Source: Spirochaetae bacterium HGW-Spirochaetae-2 (GTDB lineage: Bacteria > Spirochaetota > Spirochaetia > Sphaerochaetales > Sphaerochaetaceae). Taken from it: 40,742 bases of DNA. Position 1 is the stretch's first letter, and each line of letters begins with the position of its first letter. The notes beneath the pieces were generated by a model. The model was given only the letters and a program-made list of their open reading frames with translations, was not told where the DNA came from and searched no databases. A program made the translations under genes and the position numbers. The DNA is taken from contig PGXW01000024.1 of the NCBI GenBank assembly GCA_002839355.1, positions 1 through 40,742 on the forward strand, read 5' to 3'. Of this stretch, positions 32,014 to 40,601 are shown one piece after another.

Positions 32014-32994
32014 TCACACCTTGAGGATATTGCGCCGTTCGAGTTTCTTGATCTGCGTCGTGCGTACGCTATCGATGAAAACGGCGCTGAATATGATCGC
32101 AGCCATGATGATGGGTTGGATATAGATGTCGATGTTGGCGAATACCAGACCCGCCTGGATCATCTCGATCATCACCGTGCCCAACACGGTACCGGGAAAT
32201 ACCGTACCGATGCCCCCGAATAGGCTCGCCCCGCCGAGGACCGCAGCCGCTATCGCATCGAATTCGTCGCCGCTGCCGAAGCCAGCGTTGACCCGTCCGA
32301 TCTGCGTGATGGTGACGAACCCGCCGAGGGCCGCGAGCAATCCGCTGATCATGTAGGTCGATGCTATCAAGCGGTCGCTCTTGATACCCGCCTTCTTAGC
32401 CGACTCCAGGTCGTTGCCGACCGCATAGAGCTGTCTGCCGTAGCGGGTACGGTTGAGGACGATGGAAGCAAGCAACACAACCATGAGGAAGATGAATATC
32501 TGCAGGGGAATGAATCCCAATACCTTCGAGGTGCTCATGAGGGTCACACTGTCGGGATAATTGACAGCCACCGATCGCGTTATGAACAGTCCGAATCCCC
32601 GGGCGATCGTCTGCGTTATGAGGGTGGTTATAAAGGGAACCAGGCGCAACCGGGTGATCGCGAACGCATTCACCGCTCCGACCATCAACCCCACGAGCAG
32701 GCTCACCATGACGGCGGGAAACACCGGAAGCCCGGCTTCGTTGATCAGCTTGCCGCACACCACAGCCGAGAGGTACATGGTGGAACCGACACTCAAATCG
32801 ATGCCCCCGGTAAGCAGGACGAATGTCATGCCCACGGCGATGATGCCGATATAGGAGGCATTGCTCATGATATTCTGGAAGTTCTTCGCGGTGAAGAACC
32901 GCGGGGCTATCAGTCCGAACATGATGAATATCAATACGAACAATACCGCGGTGGAATTTTTCAACACAAACTTGACGAGCCTATTCGTTTCCAT
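32014..32994 (-). CDS. Ribose-type ABC sugar importer permease (RbsC-like), second
   Basis: Inner-membrane permease of 326 aa with eight to ten hydrophobic segments. It carries RbsC-family motifs GMTFVLLTGGIDLSVGS, the ATPase-contact loop YGRQLYAVGNDLESAKKAGI, and DAIAAAVLGGASLFGGIGT near the C-terminus. The start overlaps the ATPase gene by 14 bases. Together with the related permease at 34541-35593 it is expected to form a heterodimeric channel, whereas many ribose systems use two copies of one permease. Confidence 0.88.
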   Translation of the reverse strand: METNRLVKFVLKNSTAVLFVLIFIMFGLIAPRFFTAKNFQNIMSNASYIGIIAVGMTFVLLTGGIDLSVGSTMYLSAVVCGKLINEAGLPVFPAVMVSLLVGLMVGAVNAFAITRLRLVPFITTLITQTIARGFGLFITRSVAVNYPDSVTLMSTSKVLGFIPLQIFIFLMVVLLASIVLNRTRYGRQLYAVGNDLESAKKAGIKSDRLIASTYMISGLLAALGGFVTITQIGRVNAGFGSGDEFDAIAAAVLGGASLFGGIGTVFPGTVLGTVMIEMIQAGLVFANIDIYIQPIIMAAIIFSAVFIDSVRTTQIKKLERRNILKV

Positions 32995-34531
32995 TCACTA
33001 CCACCTTTTCCTCCATGTCGTAGTCGATATCCTGTCGGAAGGCGATCCGCATGATCCGTTCCTGCGAGAAGTCCTCACGCCGGAACTCCCGCATCACCTC
33101 ACCTTGGCTCCATACGACGATCCGGTCGCACATCGCCATGAGTTCCTCGATCTCGGAGGAGATGAACAGGATTCCCGTTCCCTCGGAGGCGAGTCGTTCC
33201 ATGATCAGGTAGACTTCGTATTTCGCACCGACATCGATACCTCGCGTCGGTTCATCCATGATCAGCAGCGAAGGGTCCTTCAAGAGCCACTTGCCGATCA
33301 CCACCTTCTGCTGGTTGCCGCCCGAAAGACTCTTGACCTTCTGATTCTTCAGGTCGTTGCATTTCAACCGTAGCGACGAGGCAACCTCATCGGCGCGCTT
33401 GAACAACCGCTTGGAATCCACCAACCGGGTAACGGCGGCCGAATAGTCGGGCAACGAGACCAACCCGATATTCTCCAGGATCGGGTAGTCCATGAGCAGC
33501 CCCTCTTCCCGCCGGTTCTCGGTAATGAAAGCCAAGCCCCGCTTGATGCTCTCTTGCGGGTTGTGCTTGGGCAACGGTTCGCCGTCGACGACAATGCTTC
33601 CTTCCTTGTAGGGGTCGATGCCGAAGAGCATGCGCGCAAACTCAGTGCGTCCCGAACCCATGAGGCCGAACATGCCGACGATCTCACCTTCCCGCACACT
33701 CAGGTTGATATCCCGCACCATCCCGGTCTCCGAAACATGCTCGCACGAGAGGATCACCCGATCCTTGATCGAAGGAATACGGTCGGGGAACACATTGTCG
33801 ATCTCGCGACCCACCATGAGGTTGATCATGCGGTGGATGGGGAAGTCGGCGATGGGTCCGCCTCCCATGACCTGTCCGTCGCGCAGCACCACGATATCGT
33901 CGACCAGTTCCTGCACATCAGAGAGGATATGGGAGATGTAGATGATCGATTTCCCCTCGTCGCGCAACCGGCGCATGATCGCGAACAGATTCTCGGTCTC
34001 GTTGGCTGTCAGCGACGTGGTGGGTTCGTCGAACAACAGGATGTCGGCGTTGGTGCTCAAGGCCTTGGCGATCTCCACCAGCTGCCGCTCACCCGGGGAG
34101 AGGTTCTCCACCAGGATATTGGGGGATATGTCCAGGTTCAACGACTGCAGCAGCTTCCTGCTGGAATCCTGCATCGCGCGACGGTGTATGAAGGGGGTCC
34201 TGCGAATGCAGGGAAAACTGCTTATGGATATGTTCTCGGCAACCGAAAGGTTGGTGAACAGGTTGAGTTCCTGGTGGATGAACTCGATGCCGGCACAGGT
34301 GGCATCCAGGGGACTTTCGGGAACGTACGGTTCGCCACTAAGGAACATTTCGCCCTCGTCGGGTTGCAATACGCCTCCCAGGATATTCATGAGGGTCGAT
34401 TTCCCCGCTCCGTTCTCTCCCACCAGACCGAGGATCTTGCCCCGCTCCAGCTCGAAGGAGACGTTGTTCAACGCGTGGACACCAAAGAAGCGTTTGGTGA
34501 TGTTCTTGTATGCGAATACTACTTCAGCCAT
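32981..34531 (-). CDS. Ribose-type ABC sugar importer ATPase (RbsA-like), two nucleotide-binding domains
   Basis: A tandem ATPase of 516 aa energising the importer. The first domain has Walker A GENGAGKST (37-45), signature LSPGERQLVEIAKAL and Walker B ILLFDEPTTSL. The second has the degenerate Walker A GLMGSGRTEFARMLFG, signature LSGGNQQKVVIGKWL and Walker B LLIMDEPTRGIDVG. This asymmetry is normal for RbsA/MglA/XylG proteins. AGGAGG lies 5-6 bases before the ATG. It lies between the two permease genes and overlaps the downstream one. Confidence 0.92.
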   Translation of the reverse strand: MAEVVFAYKNITKRFFGVHALNNVSFELERGKILGLVGENGAGKSTLMNILGGVLQPDEGEMFLSGEPYVPESPLDATCAGIEFIHQELNLFTNLSVAENISISSFPCIRRTPFIHRRAMQDSSRKLLQSLNLDISPNILVENLSPGERQLVEIAKALSTNADILLFDEPTTSLTANETENLFAIMRRLRDEGKSIIYISHILSDVQELVDDIVVLRDGQVMGGGPIADFPIHRMINLMVGREIDNVFPDRIPSIKDRVILSCEHVSETGMVRDINLSVREGEIVGMFGLMGSGRTEFARMLFGIDPYKEGSIVVDGEPLPKHNPQESIKRGLAFITENRREEGLLMDYPILENIGLVSLPDYSAAVTRLVDSKRLFKRADEVASSLRLKCNDLKNQKVKSLSGGNQQKVVIGKWLLKDPSLLIMDEPTRGIDVGAKYEVYLIMERLASEGTGILFISSEIEELMAMCDRIVVWSQGEVMREFRREDFSQERIMRIAFRQDIDYDMEEKVVVNGNE

Positions 34532-34540
34532 GGGATCCTC

Positions 34541-35593
34541 CTACATTTGTGCCTTGCGGATGCGGTTTCTCGCGACGTCCAGAAGCGCCGCCACAAGGAT
34601 CACGGAACCTTTGACCATATCGATGATGTAGAAGGAGAGGTTCAACATGTTCAGGGAATTCGCCAGGATGATGAAGAAGAATACCCCGAAGATTGTCCAT
34701 GTAACCTTTCCTTTCCCACCGGCCAGACTGATTCCACCGATTATGTTCGCTCCCACGATGTCTATGAACAGGGTGCTGCCAAGGGTCGGGCGCCCCATCT
34801 CGAGTCGGGAGGAGTAGAGGATCGCCGCGATCGCCGCGCACAATCCGCTCACCATGTAGGCGGCGATGATGGTCTTGCGCGTGGGAACGCCACTGATCTG
34901 CGATGCGGTGGTGTTGATGCCGACGGCATACAGCCGTTTGCCAAACAACGTCCTGGTCAACACCATATGGGCGATGACAGCCAGCACGATGGCGATGACC
35001 AGGGACCCGGAAACAACACTGAAGGTGGTCTTGCTGATCTGGAGATACGAATCGGGGAGGTGCCTGATGTTCTCGCTCTTGGTGAGGAATATCGCCATGG
35101 CCGAGAAGAGCATCATGGACACGAGTGTCACGATGAACGGCGGCATACGGAAGATTGCCACCGAGAATCCGTTGAGGAATCCGATCGCCAATCCGACCGC
35201 CAGCATGACGGCGATTCCCACCGGTAGGGCGAAGGGACTGGAAGCCATCAACCCACCCTGGTCGGTGAGCAGTGTGCCCCACAGGGGAGATTTGGTGAAT
35301 AGGACCGGATCGGCGCTGCTTGTCATGACCACCGCACCGACGACACTCGACATGGCCATGACCGAAGTCTGGGACAGGTCGATGCCTGCAAGGATCAAGA
35401 CGAAGGTTTGTCCGATGGCGACTACGAGCAACGGCCACATGTTCGACAGGACATTCTGGATGTTCATGGGATGCCACAAACGGGGTATGATCGGTGTAAG
35501 CACGATAAGATACACTATCGTCAGGTAGAGGACGAAATACTCCGACATCAGAATTCTTTTTGCCAGATTCGCCGGTCGTAGGGTCTGTTTCAT
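34541..35593 (-). CDS. Ribose-type ABC sugar importer permease (RbsC-like), first
   Basis: Permease of 350 aa with GQTFVLILAGIDLSQTSVM, the ATPase-contact loop FGKRLYAVGINTTASQISGV, and IVGANIIGGISLAGGKGKVTWT. It has a longer extracytoplasmic insert (about residues 85-115) than the partner permease, and the two are only moderately alike. The ribosome site is weak (AAGGGAAG about 9 bases upstream), so translation may be lower than that of the binding protein. The 82 bases to the binding-protein gene contain a hairpin (35623-35650). Confidence 0.87.
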   Translation of the reverse strand: MKQTLRPANLAKRILMSEYFVLYLTIVYLIVLTPIIPRLWHPMNIQNVLSNMWPLLVVAIGQTFVLILAGIDLSQTSVMAMSSVVGAVVMTSSADPVLFTKSPLWGTLLTDQGGLMASSPFALPVGIAVMLAVGLAIGFLNGFSVAIFRMPPFIVTLVSMMLFSAMAIFLTKSENIRHLPDSYLQISKTTFSVVSGSLVIAIVLAVIAHMVLTRTLFGKRLYAVGINTTASQISGVPTRKTIIAAYMVSGLCAAIAAILYSSRLEMGRPTLGSTLFIDIVGANIIGGISLAGGKGKVTWTIFGVFFFIILANSLNMLNLSFYIIDMVKGSVILVAALLDVARNRIRKAQM

Positions 35594-35622
35594 AACGATG
35601 TCTTCCCTTCATGTATAGCGAT

Positions 35623-35650
35623 GCCAGGAGAGCGGGATTGCCCTCCCGGC
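35623..35650 (-). promoter_or_regulatory. Intercistronic hairpin between binding-protein and permease genes
   Basis: GCCAGGAG and CTCCCGGC pair over 8 bp with one wobble around a 12-nt loop. On the transcript no T-run follows. It is probably a 3'-end stabiliser that favours binding-protein mRNA over the membrane components. Confidence 0.5.
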
Positions 35651-35675
35651 AGCAGATAATCGGATTGTCGGGTAT

Positions 35676-36680
35676 CTATTTCTTCTCTTTGTAGAGAACC
35701 CAACCCCACATCTCCTCGGCACGGGTGGCCAGGTTCGCTTGTGTCAAAGCGAATCCGGGGTCGTCCATCCACTTGTCGGGAGTCTTGTCGCCGGCTTTGA
35801 TCGCGGCCAGCATGGCTTCGAGCATCACGTCGGCTTCGTAGAACAGGTTCTGTACACCAGTCGCGTCGAGATACCCCTCCTCGAGCAATTGCGCAGCGGT
35901 CACGTCACCGTCCAGACCACCAAGAATCACGTGGTTGGGATTGTTGATCTTGACCCACTTGTTCAACGGGGCGAGCACCGATTTGATGACCGGGAAGAGG
36001 AAGTCTGAGGAGGTGAATAGGAAATCGATCTTCGGATTGGCCTGCATGGCACTCTGCAAGTTGGCGAGCGCAACGTTCGCATCCCATTTGGTTGGGATCT
36101 CGACGGGAGGTGCTGCCCAGAGTTCGGGATACTTGGCCATGACGTTCATGAATCCCTGGCGGCGTCCGACTGCATTCGGGTCGCCCAAATCGCCGACCAT
36201 GATCGCGGGGTAGACTTTCCGACCGAGTTTCATGGCTTCCTGAGCCATGTGTTCCACGGCTGCTTCGGCAATGACTTCATTGTTTGCCACGACAACCAGG
36301 TTCTTGGCACTCTTGTCCGAGGGTGGTCGGTTGAAAATACCGATGGGAACGCCGGCTGCATTGGCGGTCTTGGCAATGGTCACAGCACTTTCGCCATCTT
36401 GTGGGATAATGATGATTCCATCGACGCCCTGGGTGATCACGTCTTTGACCTGCTCAAGCTGTCTGTTCGCATCCTCATTGGCATTCTTTTCAATGACTCT
36501 TATTCCATTTTCCCGCAACGACTCGGTGATTGCCTTGTGTCCGGCGACCCAGAACTCAGTCTCCAGGTCCTGGAAACAGAAAGCAATGGTAATCTGGTCG
36601 GATTCTTTCTTACCGGCCGAGAACAGCAATGTCGGCACCAAAAGGCACAAGACAACGAACAACACGATACCTTTTTTCAT
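35676..36680 (-). CDS. ABC sugar-binding protein, ribose/galactose type (peripla_BP_4)
   Basis: Extracytoplasmic binding protein of 334 aa with a signal peptide (1-22) ending in FSAGKKES, no lipobox Cys, and a two-lobed periplasmic-binding-protein fold. Typical motifs are FQDLETEFWVAGHKAI, DGIIIIPQDGESAV, VGIFNRPP-like IGIFNRPP, VYPAIMVGDLGDPNAVGRRQGFM and HVILGGLDGDVTAAQLLEEG. Good AAAGGAG precedes the ATG at 36680; the frame to 36728 adds 16 residues from the leader. It is the first gene of the importer operon and follows the YesM gene after 118 bases, so it may have its own promoter. A ribose-like small sugar, a pentose or a polyol could be the ligand. Confidence 0.87.
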   Translation of the reverse strand: MKKGIVLFVVLCLLVPTLLFSAGKKESDQITIAFCFQDLETEFWVAGHKAITESLRENGIRVIEKNANEDANRQLEQVKDVITQGVDGIIIIPQDGESAVTIAKTANAAGVPIGIFNRPPSDKSAKNLVVVANNEVIAEAAVEHMAQEAMKLGRKVYPAIMVGDLGDPNAVGRRQGFMNVMAKYPELWAAPPVEIPTKWDANVALANLQSAMQANPKIDFLFTSSDFLFPVIKSVLAPLNKWVKINNPNHVILGGLDGDVTAAQLLEEGYLDATGVQNLFYEADVMLEAMLAAIKAGDKTPDKWMDDPGFALTQANLATRAEEMWGWVLYKEKK

Positions 36681-36716
36681 AACCTTTCTCCTTTTATGAA
36701 TTTGTACATACAGGAT

Positions 36717-36734
36717 ACCACGGCACACCGTGGT
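36717..36734. promoter_or_regulatory. Inverted repeat ACCACGG/CCGTGGT in the leader of the ABC operon
   Basis: A perfect 7-bp stem with a CACA loop, 36 bases upstream of the binding-protein start codon. Its core CCACGG-N-CCGTGG is shared with the leader of the module A operon (24885-24901). A second, AT-rich palindrome TTTCAT-AAA-ATGAAA lies at 36777-36791 near the end of the sensor kinase gene. Confidence 0.55.
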
Positions 36735-36798
36735 GAAAAGGGAGAGAAACTAGACATTTTGTTGGAAAACTTGCACTTTCATAAAATGAAATATGAAA

Positions 36799-38694
36799 TT
36801 AATAAATGAATACGGGCTTGCTATTCCCACTGATATAGGTGCTCTTGGGCTTAAGGGTGAGATACGGCAACAACATGAGGACCTCGGTGCCCTCCGTGTT
36901 GCTCTCGATCTTCAGATAGTACTCGGAACCGAAGTTCAACAGGATGCGGTCGTGGACGTTCCGCAATCCCACACTGTTGATCCTGCTCGACTCGCGCAAA
37001 TCGGAGTGGACCCTATCGAGGGTCAGCCGATCCATACCCTGTCCGTTGTCCTGCACCGAGACCAGTACCTTGCCTTCGACAGCATGGGCGGATATGGTGA
37101 TGATGCCTCCGCGATCCATATGGTTGAAGGCATGGAGAATGCTATTCTCCACAATGGGTTGCAACATGAATTTGAGGGTATACACATCCAGCAGCGACTC
37201 CTCGATGTCGTAAACGACGGCAAACCTGTCGGAATACCGGTAACGCTGCAGATCGATGTACAGCTGGGCGTGCTCCAGTTCCCTGCGCAGGGTGACATAC
37301 GGCTCGCCATCGCCGATCGAAATCCGAAAGAGTTTCGCCAGCAACTTGACCATCTCGACGGCGCGTTCGTCTTTCATGGTGATCATGAAGCGGATCGTCT
37401 CGAGGGTGTTGTAGAGGAAGTGCGGATTGATCTGGGCTTGCAACGCATTCATCTGGGTATCGCGTAGCATGATGTCGATTCCATGGCGTTCCAAGTCGTT
37501 CAAATTTTTCAGTTTCTTTACAAAGGTATTGAAATATTCTGCAAGACGACCGACCTCGTCGTTGGAGCGGATCTCCAAGGTACTGGAGAGGTTCGCCTCC
37601 CCTTCCGAAAGGTCTTGGATCTTCTTGGTGATCTGCGTGATGGGCTTGGTGATGCGCCGACCCAGAAATATTCCCAGGATCTGTGCGACGACCAGCGAGA
37701 TGCCGAAGATGACGATGAATATCACGCGTATCGCATACAGGCTTCCATAGAAGTCGTGCATGGTCGAACCGACGATCACTATCCAGTTCATCTCGGATAT
37801 GTATTTGAAATAGGCCAGGTGCTTGGCGGGCCGACCTGTCTCGCTGTCGATCTGGGTATATTGGATTCGCCCATTGCGCTGAAACACGAGACTCACGATA
37901 TCCTCATGGCTCATCAGTTGCTTGCCTTCGTCCTCGGGGTGCACCACCACCCGCCCGATATAATCGACGATATAGGGTACACCTTCCCTTCCGACCGGGA
38001 CGCTGAGCAACTGTTCCCTCAGGGCGTCCATCTGGACCTGATCCTGGGAAACGTAGGTGGCGCCGACCACCTCTCCTTTTTCGTAGAGCAGCTGATATCC
38101 GGTGAAGACCCACTCTTTCTCGATATAGTCGTAATCTCGTCCATACCACGTTTCTTCGCGCATCATCAGTGTGTAGATGGGAGAATCGGTGGGGATGAGC
38201 CATCCGATGCCCTGGTAGGCATTGGCACTGCGGTCGCTGGAGGAGACACACACGAATCCCCGGTCGGTGAGCACATAGAGGGAGGCCACCCCGGCGGTCT
38301 TCTCGGAGATGCGGTCGACCACCCAATGGTCGAGGGACACGTCGAACCCTCCGATGCGCAAGGAAGGCACATCCATTTCAAAATAGGTTTCCCGTACCGG
38401 ATTGTAGACGCGTAGATTCCTGGACTTCGAAGAGTCCAGCACGATATCCTCTCCGATATAGTGTTGTGCGACGACCAGGTCCTTGGGGATCTCTCCGCGC
38501 TTGTTCTCTATACTGGTCTCGACGATTTTGGTTATAAGGGCGCTGGAGGTGTCGAGGTTCGCATCCACCGTTTCCGTTATGATCGTCTCGATCCGCGAAT
38601 AGGTGAGGATTCCGGCGAGCAACAGGACCAGTGCGATCAGCAGTCCAAAGGAGATTCCCAGCTTCGAGGAGATGTGGACGATCCGCCTACGCAT
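36799..38694 (-). CDS. Sensor histidine kinase, YesM type
   Basis: A 631-aa membrane sensor. TM1 lies at about 13-32, an extracytoplasmic sensory domain (Cache-like) at about 33-320, TM2 at about 323-350, then a HAMP domain (GRRITKPITQITKKIQDLSEG) and a His_kinase domain. The phospho-acceptor His sits in the motif LQAQINPHFLYNTLE, and the ATP-binding domain shows QPIVENSILHAF and DNGQGM. YesM kinases commonly sit with sugar ABC importers and sense the sugar directly or through its binding protein. It overlaps the response-regulator gene by 8 bases. Confidence 0.9.
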   Translation of the reverse strand: MRRRIVHISSKLGISFGLLIALVLLLAGILTYSRIETIITETVDANLDTSSALITKIVETSIENKRGEIPKDLVVAQHYIGEDIVLDSSKSRNLRVYNPVRETYFEMDVPSLRIGGFDVSLDHWVVDRISEKTAGVASLYVLTDRGFVCVSSSDRSANAYQGIGWLIPTDSPIYTLMMREETWYGRDYDYIEKEWVFTGYQLLYEKGEVVGATYVSQDQVQMDALREQLLSVPVGREGVPYIVDYIGRVVVHPEDEGKQLMSHEDIVSLVFQRNGRIQYTQIDSETGRPAKHLAYFKYISEMNWIVIVGSTMHDFYGSLYAIRVIFIVIFGISLVVAQILGIFLGRRITKPITQITKKIQDLSEGEANLSSTLEIRSNDEVGRLAEYFNTFVKKLKNLNDLERHGIDIMLRDTQMNALQAQINPHFLYNTLETIRFMITMKDERAVEMVKLLAKLFRISIGDGEPYVTLRRELEHAQLYIDLQRYRYSDRFAVVYDIEESLLDVYTLKFMLQPIVENSILHAFNHMDRGGIITISAHAVEGKVLVSVQDNGQGMDRLTLDRVHSDLRESSRINSVGLRNVHDRILLNFGSEYYLKIESNTEGTEVLMLLPYLTLKPKSTYISGNSKPVFIY

Positions 38695-40276
38695 CGGGCG
38701 CCACCTTCCGATACTCCAACGGGGTGAGTGTGGTGCAGCGCTTGAATACGTCGCTGAAATAGTGCTGGTCGCTGAAGCCGACAGCCTCGGCGATCTCGTA
38801 GATCTTCTCGTTGGTCTCGCGCAACAGCCGCTTGGCTTCCGATATCTGCTTTTCCAGCAGGTATTCCTTGAAGTTGACTCCCACTTCCCGTTTGAACAGT
38901 TTGCTGAGGTATGTGGAGGTGAGGCCCAGCTCCCGCGACAATTCCTCCAGGTTCACATTGCTCTGGTACCGCTGTTCGATAAGTTGGAGCGCATCCCGGA
39001 TATTCTTGCTGTAGCAGTGGTCCTTGTGCGAGGCGATTGTCTGGCATGCGAATTCACCCAAGGCGGTGGCGAGCTGCAGCACCCTGGCGTGCGTGGCGCA
39101 ACAGCGTACGAGGGGTAGGACGGAATCGCCAATCGTGGCCATCGGGGCCGGATTCGCTCCTCCCAGTTCTATGTTCTCCTTCAACGCCCCAAGATAGTCC
39201 TGCATCCATGTGACGGGGGAGCCCACTTCGACGATGGGAGTCGAGTCCGGATGGGTAGGATCGTCCACAACGGGTCCGTTCCTTTTCCGGGTACAGATAT
39301 CCTTGGCCAAGGCTGTCGGAACAGGTAACAGGTAGGGTTTCACGTGTGCCTTCAGCCGATCGGCGGGAACGGCTTCTAGTGTGCCCAAGGGGCTGTCCCA
39401 GAACAAGCGGTCGGCGTATCCGACGAGATTTCTCAGGCTGGTATCCGACCAGGATTCCCCTTCCCCATCGGCTCCATACAGGCCCATAAGATCGAGCGGC
39501 ATATCCTTTCGTAGTAGCGTCCGCAGTTCTCCGAACAGTTGGATGATCGCAGCCTTCGCACCTGCACCTTCACTGGGAAGAAGGCAGAGGAACCGTTCCT
39601 GCGGTAGCCGTATCGCCAGCAGTCCTTCGCGCTCCAGATGGGAATCAAACGCGTCGTAGAGCGGGAGGCTGAAGATGGGGTCGGTGAATTGTCGGTGAGC
39701 CAATGCCGAGAGGAAGATATCCTCGCCAGGCACCAATTGCAGCAGCAGGACGCCCGTGTTTGCATGCCGAAACTGGTGCTTCCACGCCTGCATGCCGGGT
39801 GCCTCCTCGTACGATATCTTCCCGGCGACGAGGTTCGCCAGCTCTTCCTGCAGTAAGATCCTGTTCATTTTCGTAACCGATAGCTTGCGTTGCTTGAGTT
39901 TCTCAATTTCCTTGTGCAACCGGGTGAAGACTTCGATGATCTCCTCTTCCGCGCAAGGTTTCAGCAGATAATGGTACACGCCGTAGCGTATGGCATTCTG
40001 CGCGTAGGAGAAGTTGTCGTATCCGCTGAGGATCACCACCCGTGTCTCGGGGTAATTCAGTTTCACCAGCCGGGCCAATTCGATGCCTGAGATGCGGGGC
40101 ATGCGTATATCGGCGAGAATCACATCGATGGGTTCCTTCTCCAGGAATCGTAGTGCTTCTTCGCCCGATGCCACTGCCCCCACGACCGTGTACCCCAGGT
40201 CTTCCCACGCAACGACGTGTTCCAATCCCTTGCGGATCACTTCCTCATCATCGACTAGTAGAATGGAATATGCCAT
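38687..40276 (-). CDS. Response regulator with AraC-type output, YesN family
   Basis: About 529 aa. The N-terminal receiver domain has the acidic pair in VDDEE, phospho-acceptor Asp56 (ILADIRMP), a Ser/Thr switch in VILSGYDNF and the conserved Lys in YLLKPC. A long middle region of unknown fold follows. The C-terminal AraC helix-turn-helix pair (about 430-525) includes LEELSRELGLTSTYLSKLFKREVGVNFKEYL and the second motif IYEIAEAVGFSDQHYFSDVFKR. The ATG at 40276 gives the canonical MAYSILLVDDEE start. It lies 6 bases from a perfect TATAAT, with no ribosome site, so its mRNA is probably leaderless. It is the likely activator of the downstream importer operon. Confidence 0.88.
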   Translation of the reverse strand: MAYSILLVDDEEVIRKGLEHVVAWEDLGYTVVGAVASGEEALRFLEKEPIDVILADIRMPRISGIELARLVKLNYPETRVVILSGYDNFSYAQNAIRYGVYHYLLKPCAEEEIIEVFTRLHKEIEKLKQRKLSVTKMNRILLQEELANLVAGKISYEEAPGMQAWKHQFRHANTGVLLLQLVPGEDIFLSALAHRQFTDPIFSLPLYDAFDSHLEREGLLAIRLPQERFLCLLPSEGAGAKAAIIQLFGELRTLLRKDMPLDLMGLYGADGEGESWSDTSLRNLVGYADRLFWDSPLGTLEAVPADRLKAHVKPYLLPVPTALAKDICTRKRNGPVVDDPTHPDSTPIVEVGSPVTWMQDYLGALKENIELGGANPAPMATIGDSVLPLVRCCATHARVLQLATALGEFACQTIASHKDHCYSKNIRDALQLIEQRYQSNVNLEELSRELGLTSTYLSKLFKREVGVNFKEYLLEKQISEAKRLLRETNEKIYEIAEAVGFSDQHYFSDVFKRCTTLTPLEYRKVAPDA

Positions 40277-40282
40277 TCGCCC

Positions 40283-40310
40283 ATTATACCGCACAAACGG
40301 GCATTTGCAA
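40283..40310 (-). promoter_or_regulatory. Promoter of yesN-yesM, predicting a leaderless mRNA
   Basis: On the minus strand TTGCAA (40310-40305) and TATAAT (40288-40283) have a 16-base spacer. Only six bases separate the -10 from the ATG at 40276, so transcription is expected to begin at or next to the start codon. Confidence 0.55.
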
Positions 40311-40349
40311 GAAAGTTGGCGAGCAAGGTACCTGGTACGAAAATTCATT

Positions 40350-40361
40350 TTTGTATACAAA
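40350..40361. promoter_or_regulatory. Palindrome TTTGTATACAAA, site 1
   Basis: A perfect 12-bp palindrome in the divergent yesN/nadC region. It fits GntR/LacI-type operators with a TTGTATACAA core. An identical copy lies 94 bases away, and a related CTGTATACAA precedes the GntR gene at 5631. The 325-base gene-free stretch 40277-40601 otherwise holds the yesN promoter, the nadC promoter, and nothing else that I could recognise. Confidence 0.55.
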
Positions 40362-40443
40362 CCCATGGGCGTAGTAACACTCTTCATGTCATTGATACTT
40401 TTTCGAGCATACCCGCATGAGATTGTTTGTACGATTCATCGAT

Positions 40444-40455
40444 TTTGTATACAAA
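40444..40455. promoter_or_regulatory. Palindrome TTTGTATACAAA, site 2
   Basis: Second identical 12-bp palindrome. The centres of the two sites are 94 bases apart, close to nine helical turns, so a dimeric regulator could bind both on the same face of the helix and loop the DNA. The site lies about 80 bases upstream of the nadC -35. Confidence 0.55.
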
Positions 40456-40536
40456 AACCAAAACCGGTGTCAGGCACCACTAGTAACGTTCTTCTAATTA
40501 TTCTTGATAAATATTTAATTTTTGTCAGGATAAAAA

Positions 40537-40565
40537 TTGAACTTTCGTTCCTCCTCCGCTATAGT
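40537..40565 (+). promoter_or_regulatory. Promoter of nadC
   Basis: TTGAAC (40537-40542) and TATAGT (40560-40565) are separated by 17 bases. Transcription would start near 40572, about 30 bases before the first recognisable nadC codon. Confidence 0.55.
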
Positions 40566-40601
40566 AGTCGCTACAAAGAATCTTTAGGAAGGAAGTACCA
40601 T

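Noticed and set aside
33554-35227. 557-aa plus-strand open frame opposite the ABC ATPase and permease
   Set aside because: Antisense shadow of genes with clear Walker and permease motifs.
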